DNA of 64,000 nucleotides from Ardenticatenaceae bacterium (GTDB lineage: Bacteria > Chloroflexota > Anaerolineae > Promineifilales > Promineifilaceae): contig JACKBV010000003.1 of assembly GCA_020634315.1 (NCBI GenBank), positions 233,181 to 297,180 of the forward strand. The letters run 5' to 3'. The notes under the pieces are model-generated. The model made no database searches and was not told where the DNA came from. It worked only from the letters and a program-made list of their open reading frames with translations. The translations under genes were made by a program, and so were the position numbers. Shown in pieces: positions 18,110-26,403 of the stretch (positions are counted from its first letter, which is position 1; each line of letters starts with the position of its first letter).

Positions 18110-18651
18110 TACTGGTTAAGATAAGGTTCAACTGCCTCTTGCAGTGTTTCGGTATCTTTGAGGCCGTATGGTAAAAGATGGACATTGCCCTGACGATCAA
18201 TGATTAACATGGGCGCCAGCGGCGGATTTAAGTATTGAGCACTGTAGAGATTCCCTAATGCGCGATCAATCTCGAGGGGGGCAATGGCAAAGTGCCAATC
18301 AAAACCGTATTCGGCCGTGTATTGTTTGAGATCGGCCGTGTTTTCGTTCAAGTCGACATCCAGGCTAACAGAAATCAGATCATCAGGATGTCCAAGTAGA
18401 TCATGAAGCTTGTAGATATATGCTGCCTGAAGGATACAAGTAGGACACCACACCGCCATCGTCTCAAGTAGAACAACCTTTCCGGCATAATCATTCATCG
18501 TGAATGTCTCATCCGTTTGCACATCGGTCAATTCCACATTGAACCAATCTGGGGTAGTTGCCGTATCTTGTGCATCCTCCGCACTTTTGCAGGCGCACAA
18601 AATAAAGATACCCAAGGAAAGAACCAGATAAAATCGTAGAGATTTTTTCAT
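18109..18651 (-). CDS. Thioredoxin-fold lipoprotein (TlpA/ResA-like)
   Basis: 180 residues. A signal peptide ends in the lipobox LCAC, so the mature protein is probably membrane tethered outside the cell. The redoxin fold starts near residue 40, with the active site WCPTC (in MAVWCPTCILQAAY) and the late cis-Pro region NPPLAPMLIIDRQGNVH. Position 1 nt upstream of ccdA implies that CcdA keeps it reduced. AAGGAAAATG precedes the ATG. Confidence 0.88.
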   Translation of the reverse strand: MKKSLRFYLVLSLGIFILCACKSAEDAQDTATTPDWFNVELTDVQTDETFTMNDYAGKVVLLETMAVWCPTCILQAAYIYKLHDLLGHPDDLISVSLDVDLNENTADLKQYTAEYGFDWHFAIAPLEIDRALGNLYSAQYLNPPLAPMLIIDRQGNVHLLPYGLKDTETLQEAVEPYLNQ

Positions 18652-18681
18652 CGTGACATTTTCCTTGAAACAGTTATCGGT

Positions 18682-19662
18682 CTATGAATGCTTTTTTCTG
18701 ATATAGAATATGCTCTGAATGCCAATAGCTACTAAAGTCAATGCACCAACGCCGATACGCGTCCACCATGAACTTAAAGTACCATTAAACTGAAGAATGG
18801 AAACAATCGTACCGTTTATCAGAACCCCAAACAGAGTGCCTAACACATTTCCCACACCGCCGCTTAATGATGTGCCGCCCATCACCACCGAGGCAATGGC
18901 GTCTAGTTCCATTCCGGTTGCAAACTGACCATACCCTGCCAGCAAGGACATACTGAAGACCATTCCTGCCAATACAGAGCAAAAACCACTATAGGCATAA
19001 ACAGCAATTTTTGTGCGAGCTACTGGCAAGCCCATTAACAATGCAGATTGTTCATTGTTGCCAATGGCATAAATTGTGCGCCCAAATCGTGTAAAGAAAG
19101 CCAGGTAAATTGTTACCAAGAGCATAATGGGCGCTACCAAGGTGGGAATGTAGATATATGTTTTTTGCAGGAAAGGAATATAGAGGGGGGTTAGGGCTAG
19201 CTTTTTATAGACACTATCTGTGATAGTTACCGATGTCAGGCTAATGATATAGGCCATACCACGAGCAAAAAAGAGACCCATCAAAGTGACAATGAAAGGT
19301 TGTACTTTAAGGTATTGAATAATGACTCCCAGAAGTGTGCCAAAGGCAATGCCCATCAAAATCATTAATGGAATGACCACTATCGGGCTGATCCCTTTCG
19401 CCAACAAAGCTGCCGAAGCCACCGTTGTCAGGGCAAGAACCCCACCTACTGAAAGATCGATCCCACCGGTAAAAATAACCAAAGTCATACCAATGGATAC
19501 CAATAGTAAACTGCCATTGTTGATAAATAGGTTAAAAAATACCTGTGGCTTTTGCATGGCAGGATACAGCCTGCTCCCAATAAAGTAAGCCAGGACGAAA
19601 ATCAACACAGTGGTTAACAATGGCCCGTGACGCCACAGAAAGGGTTTAATTCGCTGTGCCAT
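18682..19662 (-). CDS. yjfF: Sugar ABC transporter permease (YjfF-like)
   Basis: About 326 residues of the BPD_transp_2 family of ribose/galactofuranose-type permeases, with eight to ten membrane helices. The hallmark GGIDLSVGGVLALTTV and the later DAIASVVMGGTSLSGGVGNVLGTLFG are present. The frame starts at a TTG (19683), but ATG 19662 follows AAAAGGATCTCAAC and is preferred; it overlaps the previous permease gene by 17 bp. The gene order binding protein, ATPase, permease, permease matches E. coli ytfQ-ytfR-ytfT-yjfF for galactofuranose. Last gene of the operon. Confidence 0.85.
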   Translation of the reverse strand: MAQRIKPFLWRHGPLLTTVLIFVLAYFIGSRLYPAMQKPQVFFNLFINNGSLLLVSIGMTLVIFTGGIDLSVGGVLALTTVASAALLAKGISPIVVIPLMILMGIAFGTLLGVIIQYLKVQPFIVTLMGLFFARGMAYIISLTSVTITDSVYKKLALTPLYIPFLQKTYIYIPTLVAPIMLLVTIYLAFFTRFGRTIYAIGNNEQSALLMGLPVARTKIAVYAYSGFCSVLAGMVFSMSLLAGYGQFATGMELDAIASVVMGGTSLSGGVGNVLGTLFGVLINGTIVSILQFNGTLSSWWTRIGVGALTLVAIGIQSIFYIRKKHS

Positions 19663-20740
19663 GTTGAGATCCTTTTCGTTCAAAGATTCTATTCATCAAG
19701 CGGCGGCTGTAATCGGAATACAAGAAGATTACAATCATGACTAGCACAGCTTTGGCAGCTAATAATTCATTGGCTGGCACACCCAATGTATAGATGGTGA
19801 TGTTAAATGTCCAAATAACTACGGCACCAATTACACTGGCAAGCAGAGAGAAACGCCCGCCGGTCATCAATGTTCCGCCCATGACAACTGCCAAAATTGC
19901 GTCTAACTCATAATTCAAACCATTGTTATTGCCATCAGCACTATGCACATAAGAACTGAGGATTAATCCTGCGATGGCGGCACAAAATCCACAAAACGCG
20001 TATGCCATGAGTTTTATGTTTTTCTCATTGATACCGCTGTAGAAGCTGGATTTAGAGTTAATGCCTACAGACTCAATAAATAATCCAATAGAGGTTTTAC
20101 GCACCAATATCCAGGCCAGAATAAAGATGAGAGCCACAATGTAAATGGATGCCGGTAAGCCGAGGATATACCCATTTCCAAACCAGAAATAGGGGGTGTA
20201 ATATATGGTCATGATCTGCCCGTTTGTGATGAGTTGAGCAATGCCACGGCCGGCCACCATTAAAATGAGGGTGGCGACCATTGGTTGAATCCGTGCTCGC
20301 GAAACCAGGAGACCGTTCCATAAACCACACAGTGTACCCGCAGCTAAATCGGCCAGAATAATGAGCAGCAGAGGGGTGTTGGTCGCATCCTTCGTGAGAA
20401 TGTCATTGGTGATTAGCTCATTGCCAAGAGCCGGGTTAATCAAGACCGCGCCCATTGCTGCTGAAATGGCAATAACCGCTCCTACGGAAAGGTCAACGCC
20501 TCCGGTTGCAATGACCAATGTCATTCCCAGTGCCACTAGCATTAGGGGAGCACCGTTTTTGAACACATCGATCAAATTGCCATATAAATGTTTTCCATAA
20601 ACAGGATCGTCGATGATACCTAGTTCAAAGAAGCCAGGCTCCACAATCGCGTTAAAAATCATGATTAAGGCCCATGCTACCAGCGGCCAGAACAATTGGC
20701 TTTCACGAAACTTTTTCAAAAGCCCGGATACGTTTGTCAT
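19646..20740 (-). CDS. ytfT: Sugar ABC transporter permease (YtfT-like)
   Basis: 364 residues, the first of two paired BPD_transp_2 permeases. Conserved features are GGVDLSVGAVIAISAAMGAVL, LCGLWNGLLVSRARIQPMVATL and ELDAILAVVMGGTLMTGGRFSL. It overlaps the ATPase stop by 4 bp (AGGGG before the ATG), indicating translational coupling. With the YjfF-like protein it should form the membrane pore of a furanose importer. Some copies of this family take arabinofuranose or ribose, so the sugar is not certain. Confidence 0.85.
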   Translation of the reverse strand: MTNVSGLLKKFRESQLFWPLVAWALIMIFNAIVEPGFFELGIIDDPVYGKHLYGNLIDVFKNGAPLMLVALGMTLVIATGGVDLSVGAVIAISAAMGAVLINPALGNELITNDILTKDATNTPLLLIILADLAAGTLCGLWNGLLVSRARIQPMVATLILMVAGRGIAQLITNGQIMTIYYTPYFWFGNGYILGLPASIYIVALIFILAWILVRKTSIGLFIESVGINSKSSFYSGINEKNIKLMAYAFCGFCAAIAGLILSSYVHSADGNNNGLNYELDAILAVVMGGTLMTGGRFSLLASVIGAVVIWTFNITIYTLGVPANELLAAKAVLVMIVIFLYSDYSRRLMNRIFERKGSQHGTAN

Positions 20741-22251
20741 AATTCCCCTGCCATTGTATGGATAATCGTACGCTCATCTACATCACTAGAATATTCGGCA
20801 ACCTTCTTTCTATCACGCAACACGGCAACGCGATCACTGACACGCAATACTTCTTCCAATTCAGACGAGATGAAGATACAAGATTTACCTTCCTCAGCCA
20901 GTTTCATCACCAGTTTTTGGATTTCTGTCTTCGCTCCTACATCAATGCCTCGGGTTGGTTCATCCAAAATAAGAACTTTTGGGTTTGTTGCCAGCCAACG
21001 AGCAAGAATTACCTTTTGCTGATTGCCGCCACTTAAGTTTTTGACTAATTGTTCAGGCGAAGGGGTAACAATTCCTAACAATTGAATATACTCTTCCGCA
21101 ATCTCATTTTGTTTTTGGATGGAAAGAAATTTGAACCACCCATACCGTGCCTGTAATGCGAGAATGATATTTTCGCGAATGGTTAGATCGCCGATGATTC
21201 CCTCAGCTTTACGATTTTCAGGACACAGGGCAATTCCACGTTTCAAAGAGTCAAGAGGTGAAAATTTGTGAACCTTCTCGCCAGAGATGGTTAGGGAACC
21301 ATTGTCAGGTGTATCGATTCCAAAGATTAGGCCCGCCATTTCAGTTCGACCTGAACCTAATAAACCGGCAATTCCTAGCACTTCATTTGTGTTGAGTTCC
21401 AGGTCTATTGGGCCAAGTGAATCTCTTAACCCCAAATCTTTTGCTTCAATCAACAACTGTTCGTTCGTCTGTTCCTCTGCCTGCGCCCTCACTTTTGACA
21501 TGGCATCTAGTTCGCTCAAACTGCGCCCCAACATTTTGGCGACCAATTCCACACGTGGAAGGGCAGAAACGTCATAGGTACCCACCAGTTTCCCGTTACG
21601 CAATACTGTAATTCGATCCACTATCTGATAAACCTGATCTAAGAAATGGGTAATGAAAATGATGCCGAGGCCTTCGTTTTTTAGTTTGCGCATGACATCG
21701 AAGAGTAGATTTGTTTCATGAATATCTAAGCTGGAGGTCGGTTCATCTAGAATCAAAACTTTGGCAGAAAGGATTTCCAGGGCACGTGTAATAGCGACCA
21801 TTTGTTGAATGGCTACAGAATAATTGCCTAATGGCTGAGTTACATCTACATCAATACTCAACCGATTAATGGCCTTTCGAGCCAATTCATTCATTTTTCG
21901 CCAGTGAATACTTCCAAAACGACGAGGCTCGTGCCCTAGCATGATATTTTCGGCAACAGAGAGATTGGTACAGAGATTGACTTCCTGATAAACGGTGCTG
22001 ATCCCAAGTTCTTGGGAGTGTTGAGGAGAGCGCACCTGGACAAGCTTTCCATCTAACTCAATTGTGCCTGTATCTGGTTGTTCTACACCTGTTAAAACCT
22101 TGATAAGGGTAGACTTCCCGGCTCCATTCTCTCCCATCAAAGCGTGAATCTCTCCCGCTCTCAATGAAAAATCAACATCTTCAAGAGCTACCACGCCAGG
22201 GAAAGATTTTGCGATTCCCAGCATTTTTACTATGTTTTTTTCATCTATCAT
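20737..22251 (-). CDS. ytfR: Sugar ABC transporter ATP-binding protein with two ABC domains (YtfR/RbsA-like)
   Basis: About 504 residues with two ABC domains, as in RbsA/MglA/YtfR. Domain 1 has the Walker A GENGAGKST and Walker B LILDEPTSSLD. Domain 2 has a degenerate P loop (GLLGSGRTE), the signature LSGGNQQKV and Walker B LILDEPTRGID. The frame opens at 22299, but ATG 22251 (MIDEKNIVKMLGIAKSFPG) begins the conserved fold and has AGG about 9 nt upstream. It sits 118 bp from the binding-protein gene, with two stem-loops in the spacer. Confidence 0.9.
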   Translation of the reverse strand: MIDEKNIVKMLGIAKSFPGVVALEDVDFSLRAGEIHALMGENGAGKSTLIKVLTGVEQPDTGTIELDGKLVQVRSPQHSQELGISTVYQEVNLCTNLSVAENIMLGHEPRRFGSIHWRKMNELARKAINRLSIDVDVTQPLGNYSVAIQQMVAITRALEILSAKVLILDEPTSSLDIHETNLLFDVMRKLKNEGLGIIFITHFLDQVYQIVDRITVLRNGKLVGTYDVSALPRVELVAKMLGRSLSELDAMSKVRAQAEEQTNEQLLIEAKDLGLRDSLGPIDLELNTNEVLGIAGLLGSGRTEMAGLIFGIDTPDNGSLTISGEKVHKFSPLDSLKRGIALCPENRKAEGIIGDLTIRENIILALQARYGWFKFLSIQKQNEIAEEYIQLLGIVTPSPEQLVKNLSGGNQQKVILARWLATNPKVLILDEPTRGIDVGAKTEIQKLVMKLAEEGKSCIFISSELEEVLRVSDRVAVLRDRKKVAEYSSDVDERTIIHTMAGEL

Positions 22252-22281
22252 GGAAGTAACCTGTGGCGGCCATTTGAATTG

Positions 22282-22354
22282 GAGGCAGAGAAACGGCATA
22301 AAAATTCACCGTTTCTCTGCCTCTTTAGTTTACTCTTTGCGCATACGCAGAGAG
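22282..22354 (-). promoter_or_regulatory. Two tandem stem-loops between binding-protein and ATPase genes
   Basis: In transcription order, a 9-bp near-perfect hairpin (CTCTCTGCG/CGCAAAGAG) at 22333-22354 lies 16 nt after the ytfQ stop. It is followed by a perfect 15-bp stem (GAGGCAGAGAAACGG and its complement, 22282-22296 with 22309-22323, 12-nt loop). Neither has a U tract. Such elements often protect the binding-protein mRNA from 3' decay and give it excess expression over the transporter. Confidence 0.6.
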
Positions 22355-22369
22355 TTTATAATGTCAGAT

Positions 22370-23404
22370 TTAGTACTGGCGTGACGGCAGTAATTCGGCC
22401 GCATTCTCTGGATAATAAACGGTTTCATTGGTGAGAACTTCTCGCTCAATCGTTTCACCGTTCATAAGTTTCAGAGCCATTTCAAAAACTTGTGGCCCCA
22501 GAAGCGGGTTGCATTCAACATCAGCCTGGAACCAACCATCGACCATGGCCTGGAAACCACCGCGTGTGCCATCAACTGATACGATGACCAAGTCGCCAGG
22601 GTTTACGCCGGCCGCTTTTAGTGCCTCAATTGCGCCAATTCCCATGTCATCATTGTGAATGAAAACGCCCTGGAAATCTACACCGGGTTGGTATTTTTGC
22701 AGGAAGGCTTGCATAACAGGAAGGGCTTCAGCGCGGGTGAAGTTGCCGGTTTGAGAATCAAGGATGGTAATGTTGGAATTGAGCTTGTTGCGCAGCCCGT
22801 CCGCACGCCCTACGGCCGCACCAGAGCCTGTTGTTCCAGACAACTCCAGAATGGCGCCACCATCAGCTAATAATTTGTTGAATTCTTCAGCGGCCCGTTC
22901 GCCTTCCAATACCATATTGGAACCGATGTGAGAGGCATACAGGGATGAGTCCGCACTGACGCTACGGTCTACGATAATAACGGGGATACCTGCATTTTTG
23001 GCTTCTGTTAAAACAGCATCCCAACCGTCTTCAACCACTGGTGGTAAGGCAATGACATCTACCCCTTGGGCGATGCAAGCACGAACGGCGGAAATCTGGT
23101 TTTCTTGTTTTTGTTGAGCATCTGAGAAAATGAGCTGCTTGATGCCTAATTGTTCGGCCGTTTCCTTGATAGAAGCTGTGTTAGCAGTACGCCAGTCACT
23201 TTCAGCACCGAGTTGAGGGTAGCAAAGTGTCAGGTCTTGATAAGTGCAATTAGGGGCACAAGATTCAGAAGTGTTTGTGGTAGAGGAGGTCGTATCAGCA
23301 GGTTGGTCAGGAGTTTCTGTTTCATTCGAGGAACTGCAAGCGACCAATATCACGCTAGTCAATAACAGAATGGTCAAGAGGGTGTAAAGCAATTTCTTAG
23401 ACAT
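22370..23404 (-). CDS. ytfQ: Furanose ABC transporter substrate-binding lipoprotein (YtfQ-like)
   Basis: About 344 residues. The lipobox LVAC near residue 22 is followed by an acidic/Thr-rich tether and a type-I periplasmic binding protein fold. The stretch QLGAESDWRTANTASIKETA and DAQQKQENQISAVRACIAQG closely follow E. coli YtfQ, which binds galactofuranose. The ATG at 23404 has AAGGAG upstream and excludes the longer frame from 23479. It is expressed ahead of the ATPase and permeases. A related second binding protein, encoded upstream, appears to be a sensor. Confidence 0.88.
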   Translation of the reverse strand: MSKKLLYTLLTILLLTSVILVACSSSNETETPDQPADTTSSTTNTSESCAPNCTYQDLTLCYPQLGAESDWRTANTASIKETAEQLGIKQLIFSDAQQKQENQISAVRACIAQGVDVIALPPVVEDGWDAVLTEAKNAGIPVIIVDRSVSADSSLYASHIGSNMVLEGERAAEEFNKLLADGGAILELSGTTGSGAAVGRADGLRNKLNSNITILDSQTGNFTRAEALPVMQAFLQKYQPGVDFQGVFIHNDDMGIGAIEALKAAGVNPGDLVIVSVDGTRGGFQAMVDGWFQADVECNPLLGPQVFEMALKLMNGETIEREVLTNETVYYPENAAELLPSRQY

Positions 23405-23634
23405 TTTCTTCTCCTTAATTAATAGAGGGATATTTTGGCGTATATATCGAACATAAGCAGACAATGTTAATAACTTCAATCAGGAAGCGTTGTACCGTGG
23501 ACGCCACTCTGGTATACCCTTCCTTAAACGTACCGTTTCTCTGTCGTTGCACCTCCTTTTAGCCCTGTATTCATGAGGGTTACAAATACAAATGGATGGG
23601 GAAAAGAAAACAAATTCACCTTAAGTAAATACAT

Positions 23635-23648
23635 TGTTATCGATAACA
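23635..23648. promoter_or_regulatory. LacI-type operator upstream of the ytfQ operon
   Basis: The perfect 14-bp palindrome TGTTATCGATAACA matches half sites of the palindrome in front of the nearby LacI-family gene (29085-29108). On the minus strand it overlaps a possible promoter with TTGCAA, a 17-bp spacer and GATAAC. The rest of the 23405-23800 spacer holds an AAAAGGAGG-like site near 23556 without an obvious ORF, and a terminator. Confidence 0.65.
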
Positions 23649-23721
23649 GCATATGATTTTGCAATCTAGAAATCCATGATTTCTTTTTTGAAAGGGGTTG
23701 TTTTTTTTGTGGTATACGTGC

Positions 23722-23750
23722 AAAAAAAAACATCACCCAAATGAGTGATG
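23722..23750 (-). terminator. Terminator of the sensor operon
   Basis: Read on the minus strand, CATCAC pairs with GTGATG around an 8-nt region, followed by nine or more T residues. It lies 50 nt after the stop of the second binding protein and ends the LacI/regulator/kinase/sensor transcription. Confidence 0.8.
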
Positions 23751-23800
23751 AATTTCTTTAGAAAAGAGTTGACTTTTTTTAGACGGTATAAGTAATTTGC

Positions 23801-24808
23801 TCAATATTTGCGGGTTGGCAAAATTTCAATAGCACTTTCTGGAAAGAAGATACCTTCTATCGAAGGAACCCATTTCGGGTAAGGTTCTTTATTGACTACT
23901 TTCAATGCCAATTCGAAGAATTGTGGTCCTAATAGCGGGTTACATTCTATTGTTGCATTTAATTTACCCGCAATCATCGCTTCAAATGCGCCGCGAGCTG
24001 CATCTATCGAAATGATCTGGATATCTATGCCCGGTCTAAGCCCATACTCTTCAATAGCCAAAATCGCGCCGAGTGCCATATCATCGTTATGAGCAAAAAC
24101 GGCCGTAATCTCAGTTCCATATTTTTGCAGAAATCCCGCCATGACTTCCCTGCCTCTTGCTAAAGTAAAATCACCGGTTTGCGAATCGATGATCTTAATT
24201 TCGGGATAATCTTCTATAATTTCTCGAAATCCTTTATAGCGATCATTGGCGGGGGCGGAACCAATGGTGCCTACTAGCTCAACAACATTTGCCTTTCCAT
24301 TTGTTAGTTCGACCATTGCGCGGGCCGCGTTCCGACCCTCTTCGAGGAAATCTGAACCGAGATAAGACACATAAAGATCTTCTGATACGCTCGCGCGTCG
24401 GTCTACTAAAATGATAGGAATCCCGGCATCCTTCGCTTCTTGAAAAACCTCTTCCCACCCTGTTTCAACGATGGGTGAAATGCCTATGACATCTACCTTT
24501 TGCATGATCAGTTTGCGGACTGCCTCAATCTGATTTTCTTGTTTTTGCTGGGCATCATAAAAACGCAGTTCCACCCCTAGTTGCTCCGCTGTTTCTTTGA
24601 TGGAATTAGTATTTGCTACGCGCCATTCACTTTCGGCTCCCAGTTGTGCAAAGCCAATAATCAGGTCTTCGTATCTTTTTGGGCTTTCAGTTTCTAACTC
24701 TGAATTTGAAGATTGAGTGAAGGGTAAAGTTTGATTCTGGATACAGCCAAAAGACAAAAGAATAAATCCGCAAAGAACCAGATAGAGTAAAATGGGCGAA
24801 TTCCTCAT
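23801..24808 (-). CDS. Sugar-binding lipoprotein acting as sensor subunit (XylFII-like)
   Basis: 335 residues. An N-terminal hydrophobic segment with FGC resembling a lipobox is followed by a type-I sugar-binding fold close to the YtfQ-like transporter protein (AQLGAESEWRVANTNSIKETA, DAQQKQENQIEAVRKL). It overlaps the histidine kinase stop by 4 bp and has GAGGCGAC upstream. Its operon place, with a kinase and an AraC-type regulator rather than a transporter, fits the XylFII-LytS-YesN type of three-component system known from Clostridium beijerinckii, where a tethered binding protein controls the kinase. That role is inferred from context. Confidence 0.8.
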   Translation of the reverse strand: MRNSPILLYLVLCGFILLSFGCIQNQTLPFTQSSNSELETESPKRYEDLIIGFAQLGAESEWRVANTNSIKETAEQLGVELRFYDAQQKQENQIEAVRKLIMQKVDVIGISPIVETGWEEVFQEAKDAGIPIILVDRRASVSEDLYVSYLGSDFLEEGRNAARAMVELTNGKANVVELVGTIGSAPANDRYKGFREIIEDYPEIKIIDSQTGDFTLARGREVMAGFLQKYGTEITAVFAHNDDMALGAILAIEEYGLRPGIDIQIISIDAARGAFEAMIAGKLNATIECNPLLGPQFFELALKVVNKEPYPKWVPSIEGIFFPESAIEILPTRKY

Positions 24809-26361
24809 GTTGTCGCCTCTATCTTTGCTGGAATCACAAGAGTTACCCGTGTTCCAGTACTATATTCACTTTGAATTGAAAGCCCATATGGTTTTCCATA
24901 GTACAGCCGGATACGTTTGTTGACATTTCCGATTCCAAAGCCGCTCTCTAATTTTATCTCGCCTGAATCATCATCTAATTCGGCACGAAGTTGAGCTAGT
25001 TTCTCAGGGGTAAACCCTATGCCATCATCTTCTACTTCGATTAGAACTTCGTCTTCAGCTTTTCGCCTGACACGAATAGTAATTGTTCCGCCTTGTCGTT
25101 TGTTCTTGATGCCATGATATAGTGCGTTTTCCACAAGAGGTTGCAGCAATAGTTTCAAAATGGTGTTCTCTGTTACCGACTCATCCAAATCAATTTTGAA
25201 ATCCAAAATATCATGGTAGCGCATCTTTTGGATTGTCAAATAACTGTTAATCCTGTCTACCTCTTCTCTGATCGTGATCCAATCCATCCCCTTGCTTAAA
25301 CTGATACGAAAGAAGTTTGATAACGCACTAACAATTTCTACAACCCGATCTGTTTTTTTGGATTCTGCCATCCAGATAATCGTATCCAGCGTGTTGTACA
25401 AAAAATGAGGATTAATTTGTGCCTGCAATGCGCGAAGTTCTGCTTTTTTTAAATTTTCCTGTTCTTTAATCTTTGCATCTAATAATTCTTTGATCTTGCC
25501 GATCATAATATTGAAGCTCATGCCAAGTTCTGTGATTTCATCTACATTTTCACTGGTCATCAGTGCTTGTAGATCGTTCTTGGTAATCGTTGTCGTGACA
25601 TCATGTAGCTTTTTGATAGGTGTATAGATGCTTCTGGACAGACTCCAAGCAGCCACGACGGAAAAACACACAGCGCTGAAAATCAAAAAGATGGAGAAAA
25701 CTTGCCACCGGACAAACCCTTCACGCATGACCCGGTATTGCCCTTCGGTGCGGCTCACTTCATAGAGCACATAATTTTGAATAACTTCATCCAAAACTGA
25801 AGTCGCAAAATGGATCTTTTCTAGCACAGCTTCGTTTTCGATAGATGTGCTTCTCTGGGCAACATTGTTCCCCATTTGATCGACATATTCCCGCAAAGTT
25901 TGTAGCGTTCTGAGGATCAAATCTAATTTAATTCTGGCACGATGGGAGTCTGTGTTTTCCATCATCCATTCAACTTTGGCATTGACAGTATCCAGGATTT
26001 CGTATTGTTTCCCCTCCGAAAAATTCACCTTGCCAGAGACGATCTTCCACATTTCAGTGTCAATATCAGACTTAATGCTTCCATTAATGCTGTTAGCTGT
26101 TGTGATGTTAGTAATAATGGCATCGTATTGACGGCTGTAACTTAATACCTGGATCATTGAAACAACGTTGGTTATTCCCATTAATAAAATTACAACACAA
26201 AGCGAAACCAGGATTTTTGTGCGAATGGATAGGTTAACCCCTGCAATGTAATCTACCAGGTGTCCTAAGTATTTTAGGGGCGACTTGCTTGTTGAATTTG
26301 TTTGTTCACTAATTTTGGTTATGAATTGCCTAAAATAAGGCGCTGTAGTTTTCTGTGCCAC
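24805..26361 (-). CDS. Sensor histidine kinase of the YesM/LytS type
   Basis: About 518 residues. Two membrane helices (near residues 45-70 and 235-260 of the long frame) flank an extracellular domain of about 160 residues. A HAMP domain follows (YTPIKKLHDVTTTITKNDL), then a coiled linker and the His_kinase domain with QAQINPHFLYNTLDTI, whose His is the likely phosphorylation site, and an HATPase_c domain (LLQPLVENALYHGI, DDGIGF, GIGNVNKR). The frame opens at 26382, but GTG 26361 follows AGGAG by 6 nt and is preferred. It should be coupled to the binding protein that overlaps its stop and to the AraC-type regulator encoded just upstream. Confidence 0.9.
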   Translation of the reverse strand: MAQKTTAPYFRQFITKISEQTNSTSKSPLKYLGHLVDYIAGVNLSIRTKILVSLCVVILLMGITNVVSMIQVLSYSRQYDAIITNITTANSINGSIKSDIDTEMWKIVSGKVNFSEGKQYEILDTVNAKVEWMMENTDSHRARIKLDLILRTLQTLREYVDQMGNNVAQRSTSIENEAVLEKIHFATSVLDEVIQNYVLYEVSRTEGQYRVMREGFVRWQVFSIFLIFSAVCFSVVAAWSLSRSIYTPIKKLHDVTTTITKNDLQALMTSENVDEITELGMSFNIMIGKIKELLDAKIKEQENLKKAELRALQAQINPHFLYNTLDTIIWMAESKKTDRVVEIVSALSNFFRISLSKGMDWITIREEVDRINSYLTIQKMRYHDILDFKIDLDESVTENTILKLLLQPLVENALYHGIKNKRQGGTITIRVRRKAEDEVLIEVEDDGIGFTPEKLAQLRAELDDDSGEIKLESGFGIGNVNKRIRLYYGKPYGLSIQSEYSTGTRVTLVIPAKIEATT

Positions 26362-26403
26362 CTTACACTCCTGAGAAGGCACTTAGATGCTGCTGATGTT
26401 CCA

